Assembly: GCA_038229715.1 (NCBI GenBank)
Contig: JBBROD010000019.1
Coordinates: 1-59,802 of the forward strand
Direction of reading: 5' to 3'
DNA: 59,802 nucleotides
From: JANMES01 sp038229715
GTDB lineage: Bacteria; Planctomycetota; Phycisphaerae; Tepidisphaerales; Tepidisphaeraceae
Numbering within the stretch: the first letter of the stretch is position 1; each line of letters opens with the position of its first letter. The position numbers and the translations under genes are program-made. The notes under the pieces are model-generated. The model did not search any database and was not told the origin of the DNA. It saw only the letters and a program-made list of their open reading frames with translations. This document shows positions 1 through 7,463 of the stretch, piece after piece.

Positions 1-358
1 TACGGATCAGGCATGAACCGTGCGCCTTCTGGAGGGCGGGTGTCCACACCCGCCGCTCGTCGGCAAGACGACCTCCGCGTTCGGCGGCTGAGGACAGCCG
101 CCCTCCAAAGAAGCGCGTGAATCAAGCCGGATCCGTATTACTCTTTTTCGTTGCCGGACCCGCGCCTTGTTCTCGCTAGGAATATTGGGCGAGAGCCAAA
201 GCATACGAAAACCGCTGGTTTCCTGAGATTCCTCGGAGGCCCGTGGTACGGTCGAGTACTCCACGCAATGCGTTGCTAAAATTTTAGACTGAACCACTGC
301 CGAATACCTCGGAGTGACGATCTGCGCCGGATGGCGCGTGAATTAAATCAAATCCGAA
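1..358. other. Intergenic stretch at left edge, repeat-bearing
   Basis: I see no convincing gene here. An open frame on the minus strand spans it, but its translation is made largely of a palindromic repeat, so I treat it as spurious. The stretch holds one REPIN-like unit at 29-108. At about 236-252 there is a solitary right arm of the family B palindrome (core GGCCCGTGGTACGG), without its partner arm. Confidence 0.6.
29..108. repeat. REPIN-like palindromic unit, copy 1
   Basis: The unit consists of two short hairpins facing each other. The left one has stem GGCGGGTG/CACCCGCC and the right one stem GGCGGCTG/CAGCCGCC, and the unit is bounded by TGGAGG and CCTCCA. The loop-side bases TCCA/AGGA are also largely complementary. 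Three further copies lie at 33350-33420, 33727-33796 and 34275-34344; the last two flank the RAYT transposase gene, whose family is known to mobilise such units. The stem differences between left and right hairpins are compensatory (G-C to C-G), so structure rather than sequence is conserved. Confidence 0.8.
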
Positions 359-754
359 TCAGTACCACAGATTCATCACGATCGACGTATCGTTCGATTT
401 ACCGTCGGTGGGTCCGATGGTGGTGGTGACGAATTTTACTTCGACATCCGGGTGAGCATCCAGCCACAGGTTGATGTTGTTGTCCATATATTCCATGCCC
501 GGGCCGCTGATTTTGCCCAGGAAGGATCGGACGCGGATCGCGCCTGTGCCGGGAAGTGTGGGGGTGCGTTTGTACTTGTTGGCTGCGCTGGCATGGGCGG
601 CGGCTTCGTTGCCGAAGGCTTTGATCTTGCTCGGCGCGCCTACGCTGCCGGAAGGCTCGGCCAGGCCGAGCTGCTCCATCGGCGCGGTTGCTGCTTTGGT
701 CGGGACGGGCGGGGTCTTGATCGACGACGTGGTCTGCGGACGCTGCTCGTTCAT
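359..754 (-). CDS. Hypothetical protein, 131 aa
   Basis: Function not recognised. The open frame extends further upstream, but I place the start at the ATG at 754. It has a good Shine-Dalgarno (GGAGACAGGAA), and the upstream extension would be translated from palindromic repeat sequence. The N-terminal half is low complexity and rich in Pro, Ala, Thr and Ser. The C-terminal half is compact, with a segment reading roughly GAIRVRSFLGKISGPG and MEYMDNNINLWLDAHPDVEV, and looks like a small folded domain. No signal peptide or membrane segment is visible. It is divergent from the glgX-like gene, with the family B palindrome between them. Confidence 0.6.
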   Translation of the reverse strand: MNEQRPQTTSSIKTPPVPTKAATAPMEQLGLAEPSGSVGAPSKIKAFGNEAAAHASAANKYKRTPTLPGTGAIRVRSFLGKISGPGMEYMDNNINLWLDAHPDVEVKFVTTTIGPTDGKSNDTSIVMNLWY

Positions 755-1137
755 TTCCTGTCTCCAATGCGTGGTGTAACGAAGTGGGATGCGTTCAATA
801 TCGTAACCAAGTTGCACAGGACGGCAACGCAATAACATTTCGCGCAGTGGATCGGTCTGAAAACTCGACCGTACCACGGGCCTCCGGCCCGTGCCGATAG
901 AGTCGGTACTTCGAAAATCTCGAACTTGCACACATTCCTGCGCCGTCAGCACGGGCCGGAGGCCCGTGGTACGGTTGAGTTCCCAGCTGAAGCAATCGCC
1001 AGCATTTCAGACCGACACACCATCGTCGTCCGCCAAATGATCGCTGACGTTTATCCATGGGGCGGTTTACCTTACTATCTGGCGGTTTGATCGACTTGGC
1101 CCTTTGCCGGTGGCAAGCGGGCCGGGCGAGTTAGCGG
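755..1137. other. Divergent intergenic region with palindrome
   Basis: This region separates the small minus-strand gene from the debranching enzyme gene and should hold both promoters. The most visible structure is the family B palindrome at 869-972. Open frames crossing it translate the repeat arms (IGTGRRPVV, HGPEARGT) and are not believable as genes. Confidence 0.5.
869..972. repeat. Long palindromic repeat, family B, copy 1
   Basis: Two 23-bp arms, GTACCACGGGCCTCCGGCCC... at 869-891 and its exact inverse at 950-972, enclose about 58 bases of partly conserved loop. A second copy lies at 30762-30863. Both copies share loop words such as ACTTCGAAAA and CCTGCGCCGTC, so the whole unit is the repeated element and not only the arms. 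It sits in an intergenic region. Confidence 0.8.
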
Positions 1138-3222
1138 GTGATGATGCGCATCGAATCCGGCAGCCCTTTCCCCATTGGCGCGACGGCCAATGAGTTTGGC
1201 GTTAATTTCAGCGTTTTCTCCAAATACAGCGCGGGGATGGAGATTTTGCTGTTCGATACCGCCACCGACACGCGCCCGGTTTTCGCCATCGCGCTCAGCC
1301 CGGACACCAATCGCACGCACTACTACTGGCACGCGTTCATTCCGGGTTTGCAGCCGGGGCAGATTTATGCGTTCCGGGCGCTCGGCGATGATCGACCGCA
1401 AGCGGGCCTGCGCTTCGATGCCGAGAAAGTTCTGCTCGATCCGTACGGCCGATGCGTGGTCGTCCCGGAGAGTTACAGCCGTCGAGATGCGACGCTGCCG
1501 GGGGATAACTGCGCCACATCGATGAAAAGCGTTGTCACGGGAATGCGCCATTACGACTGGGAAGGCGATAAAACCCTCGGCACGCCGTTCGAGAGTACGG
1601 TCATCTACGAGATGCACGTCGCTGGCTTTACGCGTCACGCCAGTTCGGGAGTTTCACGGGAGAAGCGGGGCACTTACGCGGGCGTGATTGAAAAAATCCC
1701 GTACCTGGTCGATCTCGGCGTTACGGCGGTTGAACTGCTGCCGGTGTTTCATTTTGACGAGCAGGATTGCCCGCCGGGCAAGATCAACTATTGGGGCTAT
1801 GCGCCGATCTCGTTTTTCGCGCCGCATCCGGGATACAGCTCGTGCAAGGAACCGCTGGGCGTGCTGAACGAATTCCGCGATATGGTGAAGGCGCTTCACA
1901 AAGCGGGCATCGAGGTGATTCTCGACGTCGTCTACAACCACACCGCCGAGGGCCCGGCCAGCGGACCGACGCTGAGCTTTCGCGGGCTTTCGAATGATTC
2001 CTATTACCTGCTGGAGAAGGACAACCCTGCCCGTTACGCCGATTTCGCAGGGACGGGCAACACGCTGAATTCCAACGGCCCGATCGTACGTCGAATGATC
2101 GTGCAGAGCTTGCGATATTGGGTGCAGGAGATGCACATCGACGGTTTCCGCTTCGACCTGGCCAGCATCCTCTCGCGTGACGAGAACGGCCATCCGCAGG
2201 CGAGCCCGCCGATTTTGTGGGACATCGAAACCGATCCCTCGCTGGCGAACACCAAGATCATCGCCGAGGCGTGGGACGCAGCCGGGCTGTATCAGGTCGG
2301 CTCGTTCATCGGCGACCGCTGGAAGGAATGGAACGGCCGATTCCGCGACGACGTGCGGGCGTTTTTCCGCGGCGATCCGGGCACGGTCGAGAAAATGCCG
2401 CACCGCCTGACCGCCAGCCACGATATCTACGGCCATCGCGAGCGCGAGCCGGAGCAGAGCGTCAACTTCATCACCTGCCACGACGGTTTCACGCTGAACG
2501 ACCTCGTCAGCTACAACCGCAAGCACAACACCGCCAACGATGAAGACAATCGCGACGGCGAAAACCACAACCTCAGTTGGAACTGTGGCGTGGAAGGCGA
2601 GACCGATTCGCCGGCGATCGAGAGCCTGCGCAAGCGGCAGATCAAGAACATGCTGGCGACCACGCTGCTTTCGCTCGGCACGCCGATGGTGCTGATGGGC
2701 GACGAAATGCGCCGGACGCAGCACGGCAACAACAACGGCTACTGTCAGAACAACGAACTCAGTTGGCTCGACTGGAGCTTGCTTGAGAAAAACGCCGAGA
2801 TTCACCGCTTCATGCGGACACTGATCCGCCACCGCGCGGCCCGGCGGCGGAAGGACGCTCAATCGCGACTTTCGCTCGGCCAGTTGTTGCATCACGCGAA
2901 AGTGCAGATGCACGGCGTGAAACTGTACGAGCCGGACTGGTCCGAGCATTCGCACACGCTGGCGATGACGATCTGGCATCTGGTCGGCGGGATATGGGCG
3001 GTTCATGTGATTATGAACGCCTTCAACGAGCCGTTGGAGTTTGAACTCCCGCCGCTGCCCAAGCCGCGGCATTGGCGGCGATGGATCGATACCGCGCTGC
3101 CTTCGCCGAACGATATCGCCGAAGACCTGATGGCGCCCGTGGTCGAAGGCAGCACGTATCGGGCCGATGCGCACTCGGTCGTGGTCCTGGTGTCGGCGGT
3201 GGAATTGGCGATAGATCAGTGA
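1138..3222 (+). CDS. glgX: Glycogen debranching enzyme, GlgX/isoamylase type
   Basis: A GH13 alpha-1,6-glucosidase predicted to remove branches from glycogen or limit dextrins in the cytoplasm. The N-terminal ~130 residues resemble the early-set domain of isoamylases (PFPIGATANEFGVNFSVFS). The GH13 barrel follows, with the four conserved regions visible: DVVYNHTAEG near residue 262, the nucleophile Asp in GFRFDLAS near 340, the acid/base Glu in IIAEAWDAAG near 378, and the transition-state Asp in TCHDGFTLND near 448. The GNNNGYCQNNELSWLDW segment is typical of GlgX. The C-terminal beta domain is present. At 694 aa the length is normal. Codon 1 is GTG at 1138, followed directly by ATG codons at 1141 and 1144; no strong ribosome site distinguishes them. 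No glycogen synthesis neighbours are in view. Confidence 0.92.
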   Translation: MMMRIESGSPFPIGATANEFGVNFSVFSKYSAGMEILLFDTATDTRPVFAIALSPDTNRTHYYWHAFIPGLQPGQIYAFRALGDDRPQAGLRFDAEKVLLDPYGRCVVVPESYSRRDATLPGDNCATSMKSVVTGMRHYDWEGDKTLGTPFESTVIYEMHVAGFTRHASSGVSREKRGTYAGVIEKIPYLVDLGVTAVELLPVFHFDEQDCPPGKINYWGYAPISFFAPHPGYSSCKEPLGVLNEFRDMVKALHKAGIEVILDVVYNHTAEGPASGPTLSFRGLSNDSYYLLEKDNPARYADFAGTGNTLNSNGPIVRRMIVQSLRYWVQEMHIDGFRFDLASILSRDENGHPQASPPILWDIETDPSLANTKIIAEAWDAAGLYQVGSFIGDRWKEWNGRFRDDVRAFFRGDPGTVEKMPHRLTASHDIYGHREREPEQSVNFITCHDGFTLNDLVSYNRKHNTANDEDNRDGENHNLSWNCGVEGETDSPAIESLRKRQIKNMLATTLLSLGTPMVLMGDEMRRTQHGNNNGYCQNNELSWLDWSLLEKNAEIHRFMRTLIRHRAARRRKDAQSRLSLGQLLHHAKVQMHGVKLYEPDWSEHSHTLAMTIWHLVGGIWAVHVIMNAFNEPLEFELPPLPKPRHWRRWIDTALPSPNDIAEDLMAPVVEGSTYRADAHSVVVLVSAVELAIDQ

Positions 3223-3268
3223 CGAATCAGTGACGCATCGGTGACGAATCGGTGCCATAAATGGCACC
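3218..3268. repeat. Short 11-bp tandem array plus small palindrome
   Basis: Three consecutive 11-bp units of the form (A/G)GTGACGNATC run from the stop codon of the debranching enzyme gene. They are followed by the perfect palindrome GGTGCCATAAATGGCACC at 3251-3268. It may act as a weak transcript end or be a local duplication; there is no T tract. Confidence 0.5.
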
Positions 3269-3314
3269 CTACCGCGCGAACTCGCGCGATCCCCGCTAAG
3301 ATTCCTCGCGACTT

Positions 3315-4112
3315 ATGCCCGAGCGGTACCTCATCATGTCCGATCTGCACCTGGGCCGTCAGCCTTGGCGGGCGACGGCGGACATGCTGCGCACAGTGTG
3401 GCAGGGGTTTGATCATCTCATTATCAACGGGGACTTCGCCGAGCTCTACGACCCTCGCTACATCGACGAAGCCGAGAAGCAGGCGTTGCGGGTTCAGGAA
3501 TTGTGCGAGGCCGATAAGATCACGCTCACACTGCTCGCCGGCAATCATGATCCGTACGTGACCGAGCAGCGGTATTTGTACCTCGCCGATGGCAAAATCC
3601 TGCTGACTCACGGCGATACCATTGATCCTGCCATCGCGCCCTGGTGTGATACCGCTCCGCTGATGCGCCAAGCATTTAACGACACGATCGCGTCATTCCC
3701 CACCGAAACCCGCGAAACGCTTGAAGCCCGGCTCACCGCTACCCATCACGCAGCGCTGGCTAAATGGGAATACATCAAGAACGACATGCACACGGTCGGA
3801 TTCAAGAGGATGTTGCGTCGGCCTTGGTCGTTTTATCACGTGATTCGCTACTGGCAGCGGTTTCCGCGCGAGGCGGCAAAGTTCATGGAACTTTACGCGC
3901 CCAGCGCGTCGCTGCTCATTACCGGCCATACGCATCGTCAGGGGTATTGGAAGATCGGGTCGCGGACGATTATCAACACCGGCGCGTTTGCGTTCCCCGC
4001 AGCGCCGCACGCGGTGGCGGTCGTCGGCTCGCAGGTGGATTACTATCGACTGTTGCGACACGACAAGCAGTATGTGCTGTCCGCGCGCCCTCTCGCCCGC
4101 TTTGTCGTTTGA
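3315..4112 (+). CDS. Metallophosphoesterase, LpxH-like
   Basis: A calcineurin-type phosphoesterase of 265 aa using a two-metal centre. All five family motifs are visible: DLHLG at residues 10-14, GDFAE near 39, GNHD at 76-79, THGD near 98-101 and GHTHRQG near 203. Size and motif spacing resemble UDP-2,3-diacylglucosamine hydrolases of lipid A synthesis, but other small-molecule phosphoesterases share the pattern and no lipid A genes are nearby, so the substrate is open. There is no signal peptide, so it is cytoplasmic or peripheral. No clear Shine-Dalgarno is visible. It is about 90 bases downstream of the debranching enzyme and may be a separate unit. Confidence 0.85.
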   Translation: MPERYLIMSDLHLGRQPWRATADMLRTVWQGFDHLIINGDFAELYDPRYIDEAEKQALRVQELCEADKITLTLLAGNHDPYVTEQRYLYLADGKILLTHGDTIDPAIAPWCDTAPLMRQAFNDTIASFPTETRETLEARLTATHHAALAKWEYIKNDMHTVGFKRMLRRPWSFYHVIRYWQRFPREAAKFMELYAPSASLLITGHTHRQGYWKIGSRTIINTGAFAFPAAPHAVAVVGSQVDYYRLLRHDKQYVLSARPLARFVV

Positions 4113-4458
4113 TCACTGCGTTCACGAATGATAGATCGATTTGAATCGCTTCACGGCGATACGGTGCTGGGTTGCGCGTCATAATCGTCAAGGTCGATGG
4201 CGCATCGTGTTATCGGGCGCGCCCGCTGCGTCCGATAGGTCGATTGGGAAGGAAATTCGTATCCCATCGCTTAAGCGGATTGTTCAGCGGGCCGATGAGA
4301 GCAATGCAACACCGGATCAAAAGCGGATTCCGCGAGAGGTCTGGTGAAACGTCAAGCAGCGTTCGCTGTGATGACGGGGCGCGAGTCGCGCCTGCACTCG
4401 TGAGAGGCTGACTGCCCCACACGAGACCGTTGGGTCGCCTTGTCTTTAGGAGACACAC
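4113..4458. other. Intergenic leader before first Flp pilin
   Basis: About 345 bases with no supported gene. It must contain the promoter and leader of the pilin gene at 4459, but I could not pick out a convincing -35/-10 pair. Overlapping open frames on both strands have no recognisable product. Confidence 0.5.
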
Positions 4459-4629
4459 ATGAAGGCGATGAAGAATCTATTGGCGAAGTTGGTTAAGGAC
4501 GAGCAGGGTGGCGAAGTGCTGGAATACGCACTGATCGCGGGTCTGATCGTGGTTGCCGCCATTGCGGTCATCACGGCCGTTGGCACGAAAGTGCTCGCTC
4601 GCTGGAGCTCGCTCAACAGCTCGCTGTAA
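4459..4629 (+). CDS. flp: Flp/Fap-type pilin 1, 56 aa
   Basis: Major structural subunit candidate of the Tad pilus. The short leader KLVKDEQG is followed by GEVLEYALIAGLIVVAA. Cleavage by the prepilin peptidase is expected between Gly17 and Gly18, putting Glu22-Tyr23 at +5/+6 as in Flp pilins. The hydrophobic alpha helix (about residues 24-43) ends in VGTKVLARWSSLNSSL. Shine-Dalgarno AGGAGA lies just upstream of ATG. A second pilin gene at 4961 encodes a paralogue of the same length with the same VGTKVLARW tail. A strong stem-loop directly after the stop could stabilise this transcript. Confidence 0.93.
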   Translation: MKAMKNLLAKLVKDEQGGEVLEYALIAGLIVVAAIAVITAVGTKVLARWSSLNSSL

Positions 4630-4665
4630 GCGGGCAGGTTCGCTCGATCTGAGCGAATCGCCCGC
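4630..4665 (+). terminator. Stem-loop after pilin 1, no T tract
   Basis: Immediately after the stop codon, arms GCGGGC-GGTTCGCTC and GAGCGAAT-CGCCCGC pair around a five-base loop. There is no following U run, so it is better read as a 3' stability hairpin or processing signal than a full terminator. This would fit high expression of the pilin. Confidence 0.55.
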
Positions 4666-4960
4666 CGGATACGCTAACGGCTCGCAGGATGCGAGACGGT
4701 ATCCATGCGGGTGTCTGGCTACCTGGCCTCGAGGTTGCACTCGAATTTATGGCAGGTCAGCCGGTTGCGGGGCCTGACCATCGAACCTCGGGGCCCGAGG
4801 CTGTCATGATTAAATCATGCAGCCCGGGCCCGATGGTTTCGACTCTGCCGGACTGGTCCCCGGATCTTCTTTCAGTACGCCCGATAACGGGGCGAATACT
4901 GCCCCATAAATGTGTACCGTCGGACGGTGGCGGCTTGTTTTTACGTCTGAGGGTGATGCT
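4666..4960. other. Inter-pilin region with large dyad
   Basis: This gap between the two pilin genes has no gene of its own. At about 4778-4835 it carries a large dyad: an inner perfect palindrome CATGATTAAATCATG with flanking GGCTG/CAGCC and further GGGCCC and CCATCG/CGATGG pairing. It may be an RNA hairpin in a two-pilin transcript or an operator for the second pilin promoter. Confidence 0.5.
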
Positions 4961-5131
4961 ATGAAGCATTTGAAAAACACTTTCCGCCGGCTTGTTAAAG
5001 ACGACCAGGGCGGCGAGACGATTGAATACGCATTGATCATGGGCCTGATTATCGTCACCGCGATCGTAATCATCACGAACGTGGGCACGAAAGTCCTGGC
5101 TCGTTGGGCCAGTGTAAACAGCTCGTTGTAA
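4961..5131 (+). CDS. flp: Flp/Fap-type pilin 2, 56 aa
   Basis: Paralogue of the pilin at 4459. The leader RRLVKDDQG is followed by GETIEYALIMGLIIVTAIVII, giving the Flp cleavage signature G/GETIEY. The C-terminus VGTKVLARWASVNSSL is nearly the same as in pilin 1. I take the start at 4961 because it sits behind GAGGGTGATGCT and gives the same 56-residue length; the frame is open for 17 codons upstream but without pilin character. The peptidase gene follows after about 60 bases, so it likely heads the cpaA-tadE transcript. Confidence 0.92.
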   Translation: MKHLKNTFRRLVKDDQGGETIEYALIMGLIIVTAIVIITNVGTKVLARWASVNSSL

Positions 5132-5194
5132 ATGGCGAGCCGGCGCGATCGACCCTCCCGGGTCGCAATCGCGTGCATTATAGGACCGCCCCTC

Positions 5195-5749
5195 ATGACG
5201 ACGTTTCATCTCATGTCCGGTTTGCCGCTGCTGGCCTTCATGCTGTTGGCGGCGGGCATTGATGAGTCGTCCCGCCGAATCCCCAATTGGCTGACGTTCC
5301 CCATGCTGATTGCCGGCCTCACCGGCAGTTTCCTGCCCGGTCATTTGGTTTCCCCTGGATTTGCATTTTTAGGGCTTTTAGCCGGATTCGGGCTAACGTT
5401 CATCCTCTTTGCGCTCGATGCAATGGGTGGCGGCGACGTGAAGTTGCTGTCGGCGCTAGGTGCGTGGGTCGGGCCTGAAACAGTCCTGGCGATTTTCCTG
5501 CTCGAGGCGGTCATCGGAATGGTGATCGTCCTGATCCAGGCGATGAAGCAGGGACGGCTTCAGATTCTGGCTCGCAATACCGCGATGGTGGCGATCAATC
5601 TGGTGAACATTAACGACGTCGGCGTCGAACACACCAAGGCCACCGGAAAAGATTGCCGCAGCGTTGATCGGCCACTGCCTTACGCCGTCCCGACGTTACT
5701 TGCCACGCTGCTCGTGTTGGGCTTGCAGTGGTACGGAGGTTTGAAATGA
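5195..5749 (+). CDS. cpaA: Prepilin peptidase CpaA/TadV (A24)
   Basis: Inner-membrane aspartic peptidase that cleaves and matures the Flp pilins and the pseudopilin TadE. It has about five to six hydrophobic segments in 184 aa. The two catalytic Asp motifs are present: GIDESSRRIPNWLTFP in the first loop and MGGGDVKLLSALGAW in the second. The long N-terminal methylase domain of PilD enzymes is absent, as usual for CpaA. I prefer the ATG at 5195 (MTTFHLMSG), with an AGGA upstream, over the longer frame from 5132 that abuts the pilin stop. The stop overlaps the tadE start in an ATGA, indicating translational coupling. Confidence 0.88.
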   Translation: MTTFHLMSGLPLLAFMLLAAGIDESSRRIPNWLTFPMLIAGLTGSFLPGHLVSPGFAFLGLLAGFGLTFILFALDAMGGGDVKLLSALGAWVGPETVLAIFLLEAVIGMVIVLIQAMKQGRLQILARNTAMVAINLVNINDVGVEHTKATGKDCRSVDRPLPYAVPTLLATLLVLGLQWYGGLK

Positions 5750-6174
5750 AAAACAAAAAACGCGAACTTCGCTTCGATCAAAAAGTATTCGGCCGATACG
5801 GCAGCGCCACGCTTGAACTGGCGCTGACGCTGCTCATCCTGCTGAACGTTACGTACGGCACGATCGAGTTCGGTCAGTACTTCTACGTCAAGAACCAGTT
5901 GCAAGGCGCCGCCCGCGAAGGCGCCCGCGCCGGCGTGCCGCAAGGCGCAACCGCGACCGACGTCACCACCGCCATCGCGTCGGTGATGACATTGGCCGGC
6001 CTGCAGAGTTCTGGCTACACAGTGACGCAGAGCGGCGCCACCGGAACGACGGGTACGAGCGTTTCCGTTACGGTGAAATGCACATGGGGCACGGTAGGCT
6101 CGGGTTATCGGCCGTTCTCGCTGATCGGATCGTCCAAGCAGGTGCAGGGCACTGCAGTTATGCGAAAAGAGTAA
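5746..6174 (+). CDS. tadE: TadE-like pseudopilin
   Basis: Minor pilin-like protein of Tad systems. The N-terminal segment GRYGSATLELALTLLILLNVTYGTIEFGQ has the TadE pattern of a charged leader, Glu at about +5 and a hydrophobic helix, and is probably cut by CpaA. The segment QLQGAAREGARAGV is conserved in TadE family members, followed by a Thr/Ser/Gly-rich periplasmic part. The start at 5746 lies behind GGAGG and overlaps the cpaA stop (ATGA). A rho-independent terminator follows at 6195, so flp2-cpaA-tadE appears to be one transcript distinct from cpaB onward. Confidence 0.88.
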   Translation: MKNKKRELRFDQKVFGRYGSATLELALTLLILLNVTYGTIEFGQYFYVKNQLQGAAREGARAGVPQGATATDVTTAIASVMTLAGLQSSGYTVTQSGATGTTGTSVSVTVKCTWGTVGSGYRPFSLIGSSKQVQGTAVMRKE

Positions 6175-6194
6175 ACCAATTCATCCGGATCGAT

Positions 6195-6222
6195 AAAAGC
6201 CCCGAAAATCGGGGCTTTTTTG
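6195..6222 (+). terminator. Rho-independent terminator after tadE
   Basis: Stem AAAAGCCCCGA / TCGGGGCTTTT with an AAA loop, followed by a T run. It separates the pilin/peptidase unit from the cpaB-tadC unit. Confidence 0.9.
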
Positions 6223-6380
6223 TTGCGCGTCAAAAACTACATTTGCGGCCTAAGTGATTTGCCACGTCCTGTAAAGCGAATCTGATTATTCCTCAACGTT
6301 TATCTAAACCCCCCAAGTGTCATTGTCGATGACGAAGATAACAGGTGCCCGCTGATGCGGGTCGTTACACGGAGATGACT

Positions 6381-7391
6381 ATGAATTGGAAAACATGGAT
6401 TCCGCTCGTTGCCGCTGTTGGTTTGGCACTGGTTGCCGCCAAGCTCACTCATGATGTGATCGCCGGCAAAAAGGGTGACGGTAAAGACGCGGGTGGCGAT
6501 TTCGTTAAGATCGTCGTCGCCCGTGGTGATCTTGCACCCGGCGCGGTCCTCACTAAAGAGAACCTGACACTTGCTCCGATCCCGGGCACGACTGCTCCTG
6601 CTCACACTTACACCAACACCGACGACCTGGTGAACCGCGTAGCGGCCCAGCCGCTGGTGCAGGGCCAGCCGATCAACGAACGGCTGCTCGCGCCGTCCGG
6701 CTCGGGCTTCGGTCTGCAGGCGCTGGTGCCTCAGGGCATGCGCGCTGTGACGATCGAAGTGAATGAGTTCACCGGCCTGGCCGGGCTCGTTGCACCGAAC
6801 ATGAATGTCGACGTCATCACCACGTTCCGTGACGACGTGACGCACGACACGATCACCCGCACGGTGGTGCAGAACCTGAAGGTTCTGGCCGTCGGTCCGC
6901 GGATGACCGCGGCCGCTGACGAAGCCGACAAGGCTCCGTACAAGAGCGTGACGCTTTTGGCGAGCCCGAAAGACGCCGAGCGCGTCGAACTAGCGACCTA
7001 CACCGGCCGTCAGCGTCTGGTACTCCGCAGCGGGCGCGACCTGGTCGCGTACAACACGCGGGGCGTGGGCCTGTCGGAAATCGCGTCCGGCGCGGGCAAT
7101 GCCGTCGCCAGCAGCCAAAATTGGATTAAAGGCCTGCTGACAGGCGCGGCCAAGCAGCCGGCCACTCGCCCGGTGGAGCAAGTCTCCGACGTGACGACGA
7201 CCCCTCCGCCCGCACCGGCGGCCGATCCGTTCAGCAATGACGAACCGCGCACGGTACAGCGTACTGTCAAGGTCATCCGCAACGGCGTTGAAAGCAGCGT
7301 GATCTTCGAAGTGCCACGTCCGGCCAGGCTTCGCGACATGCTGATCGAAACCCCGGGTTCGACCGTACTCGATCCGGCCAACGGCAAGTAA
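6381..7391 (+). CDS. cpaB: Flp pilus assembly protein CpaB/RcpC
   Basis: Periplasmic Tad component thought to interact with the secretin and modify or stabilise the pore. A hydrophobic N-terminal segment (WIPLVAAVGLALVAAK) is followed by the SAF-type beta-clip domain (VVARGDLAPGAVLTKENLTLAPIP, residues about 45-75) and the RcpC/CpaB domain (QALVPQGMRAVTIEVNEFTGLAGLVAPNMNVDVI). The C-terminal region is Pro-rich and then reads TVKVIRNGVESSVIFEVP. The start at 6381 is chosen because GGAG lies six bases upstream; an in-frame ATG at 6375 is too close to that site. It begins the second Tad transcript after the terminator at 6195. Confidence 0.9.
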   Translation: MNWKTWIPLVAAVGLALVAAKLTHDVIAGKKGDGKDAGGDFVKIVVARGDLAPGAVLTKENLTLAPIPGTTAPAHTYTNTDDLVNRVAAQPLVQGQPINERLLAPSGSGFGLQALVPQGMRAVTIEVNEFTGLAGLVAPNMNVDVITTFRDDVTHDTITRTVVQNLKVLAVGPRMTAAADEADKAPYKSVTLLASPKDAERVELATYTGRQRLVLRSGRDLVAYNTRGVGLSEIASGAGNAVASSQNWIKGLLTGAAKQPATRPVEQVSDVTTTPPPAPAADPFSNDEPRTVQRTVKVIRNGVESSVIFEVPRPARLRDMLIETPGSTVLDPANGK

Positions 7392-7463
7392 CCCGTAAGG
7401 GATGACGGAAACTAAACCACAGTCTCTCGCAAGAGAGCAACTCCAACGATGAGGGCCAAGGCC

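Noticed and set aside
7..297. Minus-strand open frame of 96 codons at the left edge
   Set aside because: Much of it translates the REPIN-like unit (EGGCPQPP, SGGCGHPP), there is no ribosome site and no recognisable domain.
1654..3267. Long minus-strand frame (537 codons) opposite the debranching enzyme gene
   Set aside because: It is the antisense of a well-supported GH13 gene; the length comes from high GC and codon bias, and the composition (Arg/His/Val-rich) is typical of a shadow.
4141..4411. Short plus-strand frames upstream of pilin 1
   Set aside because: They overlap each other in different frames, lack ribosome sites and have no protein-like pattern; the region is better read as leader DNA.
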